Assembly: GCA_020171895.1 (NCBI GenBank)
Contig: JAIVAN010000005.1
Coordinates: 62,001 to 126,000, forward strand
DNA: 64,000 bases
From: Bacillus timonensis
Lineage (GTDB): Bacteria; Bacillota; Bacilli; Bacillales; Bacillaceae_L
Reading direction: 5' to 3'
How positions within the stretch are numbered: the stretch's first letter is position 1; each line of letters starts with the position of its first letter. The translations under genes were made by a program, and so were the position numbers. The notes beneath the pieces were generated by a model, which saw only the letters and a program-made list of their open reading frames with translations, ran no database searches and was not told the origin of the DNA. Below are positions 17,091-25,339 of the stretch, in pieces.

Positions 17091-18428
17091 CTATTCCAGT
17101 TGTATTCCAACTATAAAATGTGTTTTACCTTTAAATGAGTCGCTTGTCTCTGCATAAATTATACCGTCTAATTGAACAACGGCCTCTGTTTTCCCTTCTT
17201 TATACTTCTGATTAACAATTTCATCGAAAATATAATCAATATCAGCATTAGGATTTGTTGCTTTTATTATACTTTGTATTGTTAATAGCTGTTGCACAGT
17301 GAATCTAGGTATGGCATTAACTTCAACTTCTTCAATCAAACTAGTTTCATACATTAAGTCTATAGCACTTATATACCCTGCTTCGGTTAAAATAATGTAC
17401 AAAAAGAGATAATCATTCAAATAAATATATTTGTTCCCGCTACTGTGATCATTAAAGTTCTCAATAAGGACTTTTTCTAAGTCCTTTCCGTTCGATTTTT
17501 TAAATTCAGCTTCCACATCTTCATAGAATTCTTCATAGTATTTGTTATAGTTATTTCTAAATTCCTCAACTGATAAATTTCTTGACAATATTTTTTCTTG
17601 CCTAATAGTAGATTCATTGGGTTTTTCGTTACCAGGTGAGCCAAAAGCTACAGTAACGTCCTCAATACCATCAAAGTTGCCAACAAGCTCATTATTAGCA
17701 TTAAATAATTTATTATCTTTTACAGTATATAAATCCTCATAGGTTAATATTTTCTCATTATCAATATTCTTTATTTTACCCACCAATTCTTTTGATACCC
17801 TTTTTAATTTTGTTCCATCGTAAGTGAAAATTTTAATGCCAAAAAGCCTGTATCCTTCATTATGAATAATTTCAAAAAATCCATCTCCATTTAAGTCAAC
17901 AATATATACATCAATATAAGAATCTTCATAATAAAGATAAGGTAGTTCAATTTCCTGAAGTTTTTCTCCTTTTATTGATATCTTATACTTATCTGTCACA
18001 TAACTATCTCCTGTTATGGTGATTCTTTCTTTTATTCCATCTCCATCTAAATCTATCTTTTCATCAACATTAAACCTGTTATAATAATCACCACTCCATT
18101 GGTAAATCTTAGAGCTTGAATATGCAATAACTTCTTTAGACTCAGCTTTTTTAACATCTTTAACTTCTTCTTTCTGTTCCTTGTCTTGTTTTTTCATTAT
18201 TTCTGCGAGTGATTTCTTATCTTGTGCATCCAACATCAACTGTATTGCTTCATCATTATCAGGCTTTTCTTTAAGCGCATCTTTAAAGTAACCTATTGCT
18301 TCATCGTACTTTTCTTCTTTTAAAGCCTGTTTACCCAAAACCATAATTTTATTATATTCTGAGTTTGAACATCCAAAAAAAAATGTAAAACAAAGGATTA
18401 TTAAGAACAGCAGTAATTCTTTTTTCAT
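17091..18428 (-). CDS. Lipoprotein with TPR-like region and Ca-binding-type DxDGDG loops
   Basis: A 445-aa protein. It has a lipoprotein signal (lipobox FFGC, Cys20), then a tetratricopeptide-like pair of helices (residues about 28-70, KQALKEEKYDEAIGYFKDAL), a coiled segment, and two DxDGDG loops (DLDGDGIKER, DLNGDGFFEI) of the FG-GAP/VCBS type. The C-terminal half has no known domain I can name. It probably sits on the outer face of the membrane. Monocistronic. Confidence 0.7.
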   Translation of the reverse strand: MKKELLLFLIILCFTFFFGCSNSEYNKIMVLGKQALKEEKYDEAIGYFKDALKEKPDNDEAIQLMLDAQDKKSLAEIMKKQDKEQKEEVKDVKKAESKEVIAYSSSKIYQWSGDYYNRFNVDEKIDLDGDGIKERITITGDSYVTDKYKISIKGEKLQEIELPYLYYEDSYIDVYIVDLNGDGFFEIIHNEGYRLFGIKIFTYDGTKLKRVSKELVGKIKNIDNEKILTYEDLYTVKDNKLFNANNELVGNFDGIEDVTVAFGSPGNEKPNESTIRQEKILSRNLSVEEFRNNYNKYYEEFYEDVEAEFKKSNGKDLEKVLIENFNDHSSGNKYIYLNDYLFLYIILTEAGYISAIDLMYETSLIEEVEVNAIPRFTVQQLLTIQSIIKATNPNADIDYIFDEIVNQKYKEGKTEAVVQLDGIIYAETSDSFKGKTHFIVGIQLE

Positions 18429-18547
18429 TCTTAGCCTCCAATTTATTAGATTTGTTTAACTGAAATTTTTTCTGTAAAAGTATACATAAAAAGTATAACA
18501 TGGAATTTTTAGGTAATAAAACCATTAATAATAAAATAGGTAGAATT

Positions 18548-18676
18548 AGTTTTGCATACTTGTGTTCTGCATGCCTGTCATCACCCGAACTTTGTCGAAG
18601 GTTGATAGGTTAAGAGGTAAAAGGATTTTAAGGGGGATCAGATGTTTTAGTATCTGTCTCCCTTTTTAATTTGTGT
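18548..18676 (+). repeat. Family A REP-like repeat, copy A8, left end of comM-RAYT module 2
   Basis: A partly doubled head (AGTTTTGCATACTTGTG, then TTCTGCATGCCTGTCATCACC) and a full tail hairpin GGGGGATCAGATG...TATCTGTCTCCC. It lies about 100 bp before comM. The leader between it and comM is the segment copied at 8862-9070. Confidence 0.85.
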
Positions 18677-18776
18677 ATTTTTTATGAAAGATAGAGAGAC
18701 GAATTGATAAGTAATAGCAAAAGTATTAATATATATATATACGAACATATATTCTATTTATTGGGAGGAGATTATC

Positions 18777-20324
18777 ATGACCACTGTTGTGACGAGTATT
18801 GGATTACAGGGATTGGAAGGGTATAAGGTTCATGTGGAGGTTCAGATGATTCCTGGGAATGAGAGTGTGAGTATAGTAGGGTTGCCTGATGCTTGTGTGA
18901 AGGAGTCGAAGGATCGTGTGATGGCGGCTCTGTATGCGAATGATTGTCGGTCTTTTGATAAGAAGATTATTATTAATCTTTCACCATCAGAACAGAAGAA
19001 AAATAGTCCCCTTTTTGATTTAGCGATGGCTGTTGGGTTGATGAAAGAGATGAACCACTTCCCAAATAAAATACCAAGTGATTCCGCTTTTTTAGGGGTA
19101 TTGTCATTAGATGGCACAGTTAAATCGGTTAATGGCATGCTACCGGCGATCTTAGCTGCAAAGAAACATAAAATTAAGATCCTGTATCTCCCTGTGATTG
19201 AAGATCTCCCTTTTTCTGAATTAGAGGGAATGGAGTTACGTTTTGTCCATTCATTGGAGGAAGTGATTCAATCTTTATCAGGTCAAACGTCTGCTTTTTT
19301 CCAAAAAACTTCGGTTCATCCTCTAGAACAACCTTCTTCATCTTTAACGACTCAATCTACGAACGAAAAGGATTTTCAACATATAATAGGCCATCAACAG
19401 GCAAAACGAGCACTTGAAATTGCAGCTGCTGGTGCGCACAATGTCTTACTAATTGGTCCGCCAGGTTGCGGGAAAAGCTTATTATCCGAATCATTTCCAT
19501 CCATTTTGCCACCGTTAACTAAAGAAAGTCAATTTGATGTTATGAGCATTTACCAACTTTCAGGTGTAACGATGCCAAAGTCTTCACAACCACCTTTTAG
19601 ATCTCCCCATCATTCCTCATCAGCCGTATCCCTTATTGGTGGAGGAACGAATCCCAAACCCGGTGAGGTCACTCTCGCTCATCATGGAGTATTATTCCTA
19701 GATGAAATGGCTGAGTTTCCAAAGCGAACTTTAGATATGTTAAGACAACCTATTGAAACAGGGAAGGTTACCATTAGTCGAGCAGCGGGAACTGTCATGT
19801 ATCCATCCCGGTTTATTTTAATTGGTGCCATGAATCCTTGTCCATGTGGATACATAGGAGATCGAAACCGCTATTGTACGTGTTCTCCTAAACAAATTCA
19901 AGCTTATCAAAACCGCATATCAGGTCCAATCTTAGATCGAATGGATATCATCTTACAATTACAACCAGTTGCCCTTCATAAAGGCTCTGTAGACCAAAAT
20001 GAAACTTCAGAGGTTATTCGTAAAAGAGTTATTGCCGCAAGAGAGAAACAATATCAAAGGTACAATGGGGAAATCATGAACTCGAATGCTTCTTCAGAAA
20101 TGTTATTTTCAGAATCAGTTCTTAGTCAGGAACAAAAACAAATGCTCTATAAATGGTCGCTTCATAATCAGTGGAGTAACCGTGTTCAAACAAAGATTAT
20201 TCGTCTTGCACGCACAATCTCTGACTTGAGCGGGAAAGACAAAATGACAAATGAAGCATTATGGGAAGCAATGAAATTAAGGCGGACAAAGGTACAGCAA
20301 TCAAAAATGAAAGGAGCTAAGTAA
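18777..20324 (+). CDS. comM: ComM/YifB family Mg-chelatase-like AAA+ helicase
   Basis: A full-length 515-aa ComM. The N-terminal Lon-protease-fold-like domain (about residues 1-170) is followed by the AAA+ module with Walker A GPPGCGKS (about 227-234), Walker B VLFLDEMAEF, the Cys-rich NPCPCGYIG...YCTCSPKQI insert and the C-terminal arginine-finger region. In other bacteria ComM is a hexameric branch-migration helicase that extends incoming strands during natural transformation. It has GGGAGGAG before ATG. Its stop is 2 nt before the GTG of a RAYT gene, so the two are one transcription and translation unit. Its first third is duplicated at 9070. Confidence 0.9.
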   Translation: MTTVVTSIGLQGLEGYKVHVEVQMIPGNESVSIVGLPDACVKESKDRVMAALYANDCRSFDKKIIINLSPSEQKKNSPLFDLAMAVGLMKEMNHFPNKIPSDSAFLGVLSLDGTVKSVNGMLPAILAAKKHKIKILYLPVIEDLPFSELEGMELRFVHSLEEVIQSLSGQTSAFFQKTSVHPLEQPSSSLTTQSTNEKDFQHIIGHQQAKRALEIAAAGAHNVLLIGPPGCGKSLLSESFPSILPPLTKESQFDVMSIYQLSGVTMPKSSQPPFRSPHHSSSAVSLIGGGTNPKPGEVTLAHHGVLFLDEMAEFPKRTLDMLRQPIETGKVTISRAAGTVMYPSRFILIGAMNPCPCGYIGDRNRYCTCSPKQIQAYQNRISGPILDRMDIILQLQPVALHKGSVDQNETSEVIRKRVIAAREKQYQRYNGEIMNSNASSEMLFSESVLSQEQKQMLYKWSLHNQWSNRVQTKIIRLARTISDLSGKDKMTNEALWEAMKLRRTKVQQSKMKGAK

Positions 20325-20326
20325 TT

Positions 20327-20893
20327 GTGGGACGAGCAAAACGAATTTGGTTGCCCGATTCTTTTTATCACATCGTGTGTCGAGGGAACCAACGAGCACC
20401 ACTTTTTAAAGACGACGGTGACTTCCTCACCTTCCTCTATATCCTCAAAAAAGTGAACGAAACAATACCATTCGAACTAGCCTCTTATTGCCTCATGACC
20501 AACCACTATCATCTTCAACTTCGATCAAGAGAATATTCGATTTCCAAAGTGATGAGCTTAATCAACAAGCGCTATGCGAACTATTACAATACAAAAAACC
20601 ACCTATCTGGGCATGTTTTTGAAAAGCGCTACTTTGATCAAGTGATTAAATCTGAAAGGGGAATGTTGGAGGTTAGCCGCTACATTCACTTAAATCCGTT
20701 AGAGGCGAACATAGTAAATCGATTAGAAGACTACAGGTGGAGTAGCTATCCGTTTTATCATCATTCGAATCTATTACCCTATGAGTACGTAAAAATGGAG
20801 ATTATTTTGTCTGCTTTTTGTGGTTCTGAAGAGGAGAGGAGAAAGGCGTATATTGAGTTTATGTTAGAGGAGCGGGAGGAAGTTCATTCTTAA
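20327..20893 (+). CDS. REP-associated tyrosine transposase (RAYT), copy 2, short subfamily
   Basis: A 188-aa Y1/HUH transposase: HUH motif TNHYHLQL, GHVFEKRYF, catalytic Tyr in SRYIHLNPLEAN, then YRWSSYPF. It lacks the C-terminal helix-turn-helix of copies 1 and 3, so it belongs to another RAYT subfamily. The GTG start is 2 nt behind the comM stop with AAAGGAG inside the comM end. Directly after its stop an inverted partial family A head is found (20896-20908), which makes family A the likely cognate REP. Confidence 0.88.
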   Translation: MGRAKRIWLPDSFYHIVCRGNQRAPLFKDDGDFLTFLYILKKVNETIPFELASYCLMTNHYHLQLRSREYSISKVMSLINKRYANYYNTKNHLSGHVFEKRYFDQVIKSERGMLEVSRYIHLNPLEANIVNRLEDYRWSSYPFYHHSNLLPYEYVKMEIILSAFCGSEEERRKAYIEFMLEEREEVHS

Positions 20894-20895
20894 TA

Positions 20896-20908
20896 GGGTA
20901 GTGACAGG
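20896..20908 (-). repeat. Inverted partial family A head behind RAYT copy 2
   Basis: GGGTAGTGACAGG is the reverse complement of CCTGTCACTACCC, one base different from the family A core CCTGTCACCACCC. Together with A8 it brackets comM and RAYT copy 2. The match is only 13 nt, so chance cannot be excluded. Confidence 0.45.
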
Positions 20909-21051
20909 AAATTTAATATAATACAAAATAGAAGTATACTTAACAAAGTCTGTATCGATCAAAATATATAGAAAACGTAATGAAGCCAAGAAAATAGAAA
21001 CTATTAAAAAGAAGAACGTTAGAGGTTGGGGAATGAGAAAGGAAGATAGAG

Positions 21052-21933
21052 ATGGCAAACATATCATTTATGCATGACTGGACAAAAGACGGTTTACGTC
21101 TACAAGGCGTTCATTGGAAAGAAGTTCGTCGTAAAACGTGTGTCTTATTTATTCACGGGACAAGTGGCAACATCATTGAAAACTATTTTGCACACGCTTT
21201 AGCTGAACACTTAGTGGGGAATGGATATGGTTTTTTCTACGGACATACGCGTGGGTACAATCACATAAATGACATTCTTACAAAGGAAGGAAACCATCGT
21301 ACGATTGGCGCTAGTTATGAATCCTTTATTGACTGCATCTATGACATTGACTTATGGGTAAAAAAAGTGCGGGAAATAGGGTATGAATCCATTATTCTCA
21401 TGGGACATAGTTTAGGTGCGAATAAAGTCATCCATTACCTTTCTAAAGAGGAAAACACAGCAATTGCTGGCTTAATACTAGCATCCCCACCTGATCTCGT
21501 AGGCCTTTCCAAACGCTATGATCCTAATCGAGACGCCATGATTCAAGAAGCAAAAAACAACGTAAATAACGGTGAACCAACGAAGCTTCTATCACATCTT
21601 CACGATGGATGGCTTGCCATCAGCTCACAAACATACTTGGAGCGTTGCATAGATGGATGCGATGCAGATAACCTTCCTATTATGCGGAACCCCAGCACCT
21701 TTGAAGCGTTATCTACCATACGCATCCCTATTTTTGCGTTTATGGGAGATGTTAATGAAGTGAACATTCATACACCGAGTGAAGATTTAGCTTTGATGAA
21801 AGAAAAGGCAACTAGTTGCCCGAAGTTTGAATATGCGGTTTTAGAAGGGGCTAATCATAACTATGAGGGGTATGAACTGGGGATGGCAAAAAGAGTTTTG
21901 GACTGGATGAATCAACAACTTGGGATAAACTAG
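21052..21933 (+). CDS. Alpha/beta hydrolase
   Basis: A 293-aa alpha/beta-hydrolase fold protein. The oxyanion motif FIHGTSG, the nucleophile elbow GHSLGA, an acid residue in FMGDVNE and the His in GANHNYEG complete a Ser-Asp-His triad. It resembles the DUF1749-like esterases; the substrate is unknown and no signal peptide is seen. AAGGAAG precedes ATG. The stop TAG (21931-21933) lies in the first bases of repeat A9, so the repeat may have set the 3' end. Confidence 0.75.
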   Translation: MANISFMHDWTKDGLRLQGVHWKEVRRKTCVLFIHGTSGNIIENYFAHALAEHLVGNGYGFFYGHTRGYNHINDILTKEGNHRTIGASYESFIDCIYDIDLWVKKVREIGYESIILMGHSLGANKVIHYLSKEENTAIAGLILASPPDLVGLSKRYDPNRDAMIQEAKNNVNNGEPTKLLSHLHDGWLAISSQTYLERCIDGCDADNLPIMRNPSTFEALSTIRIPIFAFMGDVNEVNIHTPSEDLALMKEKATSCPKFEYAVLEGANHNYEGYELGMAKRVLDWMNQQLGIN

Positions 21934-22015
21934 TTTTGTGAAAAATTGATAAAGTGAGTTAAAGCTATTAAAAGGGGCATTAGAGATTCTAGCATCTGGG
22001 ACCTCTTTTATTTTT
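21931..22015 (+). repeat. Family A REP-like repeat, copy A9 (head degraded)
   Basis: AGTTTTGTG, then GATAAAGTGAGTTAAAG and the tail hairpin GGGGCATTAGAGATTCTAGC...CTGGGACC with T run. The CCTGTCACCACC core is missing. It overlaps the hydrolase stop codon. Confidence 0.7.
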
Positions 22016-22272
22016 GTAGATAAAATTTATATATATTGAATAAAAAGAAAAATTTTTAATTTTACTTTTTTAAGGTCTTCTTTAATTCATGGTTTCTAAT
22101 ATTATCTAATAAAGACTTGCAAAGTTATGATAATAAATTAACGAGCAGGTTTATATGAAATAAGAGAAATAATTAGGAACCTCTCAAAATAATTAAAAAT
22201 ACGAAAACAAAAAAATTACATATACGAAAATTGTAATATAATGGACATAGGTCAGAGGGGGTATATTCTACT

Positions 22273-22716
22273 ATGTGGAAAGTAATTGCTAAATTCTTTT
22301 TGGAAAAAATGTGGCCCGAGATTCTAAAGTTATTAGTCAAATATGGAAAGGAATTGGCGGAACTTATTTTTTCTAAAGCTTTTGAGTTTATAAACAAATG
22401 GTTTAGTGACTTAGGAAAAGAAAAAGCAAAGCAAGCAGAAGAGGCTTACAGTAATGCAGATAGGTCTAGTGATCTAGATGAGAAGAAGAAGTATGAGGAA
22501 GAGGCTGAATTTTATAAAAGAGAAGCAGAGTCTTATGCTCGAAAAATGGAAGATTTAGAGCGACAGTTTAATGAGTTTAAACAGTCTGTTCAAAAGGATA
22601 TAGAGAACAAGACTAAGTCCTTAAAAGCTAAAGAACTTTTTGAAACTAAAAAGGAAGACTTTACGTTTAACTCGTCAAAGAATATTTTTCTCTTAGAGGA
22701 TAGTTCAAACAAGTAA
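22273..22716 (+). CDS. Hypothetical amphipathic/coiled-coil protein
   Basis: A 147-aa protein. Residues 1-45 are hydrophobic and aromatic-rich (WKVIAKFFLEKMWPEILKLL), the rest is a highly charged coiled coil with repeated EAE/KAK heptads (about 50-130). It could be membrane-associated. No family is recognised. The ATG lies behind GAGGGGG. It precedes the c-di-GMP riboswitch locus by 600 nt and may be separate. Confidence 0.5.
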   Translation: MWKVIAKFFLEKMWPEILKLLVKYGKELAELIFSKAFEFINKWFSDLGKEKAKQAEEAYSNADRSSDLDEKKKYEEEAEFYKREAESYARKMEDLERQFNEFKQSVQKDIENKTKSLKAKELFETKKEDFTFNSSKNIFLLEDSSNK

Positions 22717-22845
22717 AAATAACTTTTGCAAAACGTACACTTCTTCAATAAGGTTGGCTACTCAGTACAAAATACTGCCAGAACCTACAAATTATTTATG
22801 TGCTAAATAGTAAAAGAACTCAATAATAATAATTTGTTTTTTTAT

Positions 22846-22966
22846 TTTGTGTGCCCCTTCACCACTCGAATTATATCGAATAAATGATTGAGTGATATGA
22901 AAGGTATTTAAAGATGGACCAGATGCTTCAAGATCTGGTCCATCTTTTATATTTGGTTCTAAATTT
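22846..22966 (+). repeat. Family A REP-like repeat, copy A10
   Basis: A diverged head (TTTTGTGTGCCCCTTCACC, ACTCGAATTATATCGAA) with a strong tail hairpin GATGGACCAGATGCTTC.../GATCTGGTCCATC and TTTT. Confidence 0.75.
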
Positions 22967-23059
22967 TAGAGATATTGAATCAAAAAGTAAAAGTTAATTT
23001 TCAATATATAAACATCGGGGTTATCACGTTACATCATAATTTATAAGGTCACTCTTGTA

Positions 23060-23260
23060 TTCTTTTAGAATCTTCAGCGTCCTTTTCTATTGCTACTGAT
23101 CGAACAGTGTAGAAATCTTTACTGGAATGGTATGTTTAGTGCTGTATTTATTTCGATTATATTCTCTTAATTCTCTATAATTTGTACAATCGTTTTCTAC
23201 TACCAATTCCCATACAATTCTCGAAGTATTAAAACCGTTTAATTAATTTTAAAAAACTAT
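23060..23260 (-). pseudogene. Decayed protein-coding remnant, family unknown
   Basis: On the minus strand a frame reads RIVWELVVENDCTNYRELRE and continues through KHTIPVKISTLFDQ until a stop at about 23094. A sense-like continuation (EKDAEDSKRIQE) is found in another frame. The composition looks like a real globular protein broken by a frameshift. I cannot name it. Confidence 0.3.
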
Positions 23261-23326
23261 TAAAAATAACTAACATATTTTTCAATATATAATAATATTT
23301 ACCTATAAGAAACGTAAATATGACTT

Positions 23327-23410
23327 GATAGCGGCAAACTTATTGAAAAATAAGGACGCAAAGTCACGGGTCTAAGGGCATAGTGCCTATGATAGCCGGA
23401 TTACTGAAGA
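23327..23410 (+). ncRNA. Cyclic di-GMP-I (GEMM-I) riboswitch aptamer 1
   Basis: The core matches the GEMM-I consensus: GCGGCAAACTTATTGAAAAA, then TAAGGACGCAAAG, TCACGGGTCTAAGG, a variable stem GGCATAGTGCC, and TATGATAGCCGGATTACTG. The GAAA tetraloop and its receptor-side pairing are present. A terminator hairpin follows at 23424, then the gene at 23485. The layout is that of a transcriptional switch. Confidence 0.88.
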
Positions 23411-23423
23411 GTTCTTCATAGCA

Positions 23424-23462
23424 AAGAAGACTATTCCGTTATTGGGGGATAGTCTTTTCTTT
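23424..23462 (+). terminator. Expression-platform terminator of riboswitch 1
   Basis: AAGACTATTCC pairs with GGGATAGTCTT (with a small bulge), followed by TTCTTTTATATT. It lies between the aptamer and the ribosome site of the next gene. Confidence 0.75.
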
Positions 23463-23484
23463 TATATTAAAAGGGGATGTTAAA

Positions 23485-24195
23485 ATGGGATTTTTAAAAG
23501 GTTTAGGATCACTTGTTGGTGCTGTTGCGGGAGAAGTAGTGGGTGGTGCTGTTAAATTCACAGGTGAGGTAACAGGAAGTAAATTTATAGAAGAGGTTGG
23601 AGATGGAGTGAAAAAAGCCTCTTACTTTGCTGGTGACAAACTAGGTGAAGCAGCGAGTGGAATCTGGGATATTGGATCTTCCTTCGTTTCTCAAGACGGA
23701 GATAAATTTGATAGATGGTTAGGAGATTTAGGAAAAGCAGTCGGTGATACGGCGAAAGCAGCTGGTCATACTGTAGTTAATGTTGTTGAGAACGGATCAA
23801 ATGTTGTTTCTGGTGTCGTCGAAGGAGACAATGAAAAATTGAAAACTGGAGCAAAAGGGTTATTAAAAGCCGGTGCTGTGGGTGTCTTATCTTTTGGGGT
23901 TATAGATTTAGTAGATGGTCCAGATGGCGTCAGTGCTGAAAGTGGAGCAAACCATGCTGATGGTAGTCCAAATTCTAATGTCAATCAGTTACCTGTCCAA
24001 CAGTCCCTTACGGCTGAACCTGTTACTGATGAAAGTGTTACATTAGTTGAGAACCCTAACACCCATCATGTAGAACCACATTGGCGTACACTATCGGATG
24101 GAACTAAGATTTGGGTAGACGGTGATGGGGATACTTCTGTAAACACCTATGGTGGTTGGGAACAACATAATCCTGATTATAGAGTAAAGAGTTAA
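23485..24195 (+). CDS. Glycine-rich amphipathic protein under c-di-GMP riboswitch control
   Basis: A 236-aa protein starting with Gly/Ala/Val-rich amphipathic stretches (FLKGLGSLVGAVAGEVVGG, later NVVENGSNVVSGVVEG) and hydrophobic helix LLKAGAVGVLSFGVIDLV (about 128-145). A Ser/Asn/Pro linker leads to a C-terminal module with HVEPHWRTLSDGTKIWVDGD and WEQHNPDYR, similar in style to short secreted or phage tail-type end modules. No signal peptide. AAAGGGGATG precedes the ATG. Family unknown; membrane or matrix association is a guess. Confidence 0.6.
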   Translation: MGFLKGLGSLVGAVAGEVVGGAVKFTGEVTGSKFIEEVGDGVKKASYFAGDKLGEAASGIWDIGSSFVSQDGDKFDRWLGDLGKAVGDTAKAAGHTVVNVVENGSNVVSGVVEGDNEKLKTGAKGLLKAGAVGVLSFGVIDLVDGPDGVSAESGANHADGSPNSNVNQLPVQQSLTAEPVTDESVTLVENPNTHHVEPHWRTLSDGTKIWVDGDGDTSVNTYGGWEQHNPDYRVKS

Positions 24196-24210
24196 TGAGA
24201 AAAATAGATA

Positions 24211-24660
24211 GTGAACTTTTTAACATTATTAATAATTAATAGAATTGGTGTAACCTCTGGAGTGATTGAATTAAGATATGGTGCAGTCAATGATGTCCCT
24301 GCATTAGTTATTGAATTTTACGATGAAAATACAGGCGTGGATTACATACTTGAAACAATGAAACTCGCTGAATATTCAACAATAAAGGAATCCTATGTGA
24401 TAGGAGATATAAACTTGAAAAGAATAAAAAATAGTAAGGTGGCAGATTTAGCCAAGAAATTCCTTCTAGAAAAAGGGAAGAATTTGGAGAAAGATGTAGT
24501 AAGAAGAGCCAAAGAATTTGCAAATGAAATAAAAGAAAGATCAGCTATTTCCGTAAAGGTGATACCTGAAATCGAAGGAGAACCAGAAGTTCTTACGGAA
24601 TTTGGCTATAATATGTGGCATGCAAGACAATCTTTATTAGGGGTTGATGATGATTATTAG
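24211..24660 (+). CDS. Hypothetical protein downstream of the c-di-GMP-controlled gene
   Basis: A 149-aa soluble protein with a C-terminal charged helix (FLLEKGKNLEKDVVRRAKEF). It starts with GTG 24211, 15 nt behind the previous stop, without a strong ribosome site, so coupling is likely. No family is recognised. Probably in the same c-di-GMP-controlled transcript. Confidence 0.5.
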   Translation: MNFLTLLIINRIGVTSGVIELRYGAVNDVPALVIEFYDENTGVDYILETMKLAEYSTIKESYVIGDINLKRIKNSKVADLAKKFLLEKGKNLEKDVVRRAKEFANEIKERSAISVKVIPEIEGEPEVLTEFGYNMWHARQSLLGVDDDY

Positions 24661-24712
24661 TTTTTGCTAGCCGGTTATATTTGTTATATATTCTGGAGAG
24701 AGTTTTACGTAC

Positions 24713-24925
24713 ATGATATCCTGGAATACGTCGGATATTTTGGCGTTTGAAAATAGAAATGGTTCAATAATATTTGATGTAGTTTTTAGACAATTTAAAG
24801 ACAAAGAAAATGTAATTAATGATCCATTCTTTGATATTTGGGTTTGGGTTTTAGAGGAACTTGTATATACGGGTATTGTATTTTCTCCTGAATATCACAA
24901 CTCTTTATCGTCAATAATAATATAA
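24713..24925 (+). CDS. Possible small hypothetical protein
   Basis: A 70-aa frame rich in aromatic residues (FFDIWVWVLEELVY). GGAGAG lies about 12 nt before the ATG, which is far. It fills the gap between two genes and may belong to the same transcript. Weak support. Confidence 0.35.
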   Translation: MISWNTSDILAFENRNGSIIFDVVFRQFKDKENVINDPFFDIWVWVLEELVYTGIVFSPEYHNSLSSIII

Positions 24926-24941
24926 AAGGTTGTGATATAAA

Positions 24942-25319
24942 ATGAAGTCTCAAGCATTGATTATAGAAAATGATATGTTATTAATGGTTCACCAAACTAC
25001 TAATAGTGGTAAAATAATTTGGAATGTCCCAGGAGGTGGAATTGAAGAAGGAGAAACTCCTGAACAAGCAGCCATTCGTGAGGTAAGAGAAGAGACTGGA
25101 TATGAGATTAGCCAACTACATCTTTTATTGAAAAAAGCAAACAAAAAATATACATATACTGCATCTATTAAGAGTGGATTTATTGATATTGAAGGTATTA
25201 TTTCTAGGAACGATGATATACTTGATGTTAAATGGGTGCCTTTAAATGATCGGGAGCGAATCGATTCAAAAATTCAAGAACTAGTAGATATTTATTTTAT
25301 GTCAAAACAAGCACCCTAA
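24942..25319 (+). CDS. NUDIX hydrolase
   Basis: A 125-aa protein with a complete Nudix box, GGIEEGETPEQAAIREVREE followed by TGY (about residues 32-54). Nudix enzymes hydrolyse nucleoside diphosphates linked to a second moiety; the substrate here is unknown. A terminator follows at once. Confidence 0.88.
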   Translation: MKSQALIIENDMLLMVHQTTNSGKIIWNVPGGGIEEGETPEQAAIREVREETGYEISQLHLLLKKANKKYTYTASIKSGFIDIEGIISRNDDILDVKWVPLNDRERIDSKIQELVDIYFMSKQAP

Positions 25320-25333
25320 GGTGCTTGTTTTTT
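25306..25333 (+). terminator. Terminator after the NUDIX gene
   Basis: ACAAGCACC, loop CTAA, GGTGCTTGT, then TTTTTT. Confidence 0.85.
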
Positions 25334-25339
25334 ATTAAC

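Noticed and set aside
18842-19138. Minus-strand frame inside comM (also at 9135)
   Set aside because: It is the antisense shadow of a well supported gene, duplicated only because comM is duplicated.
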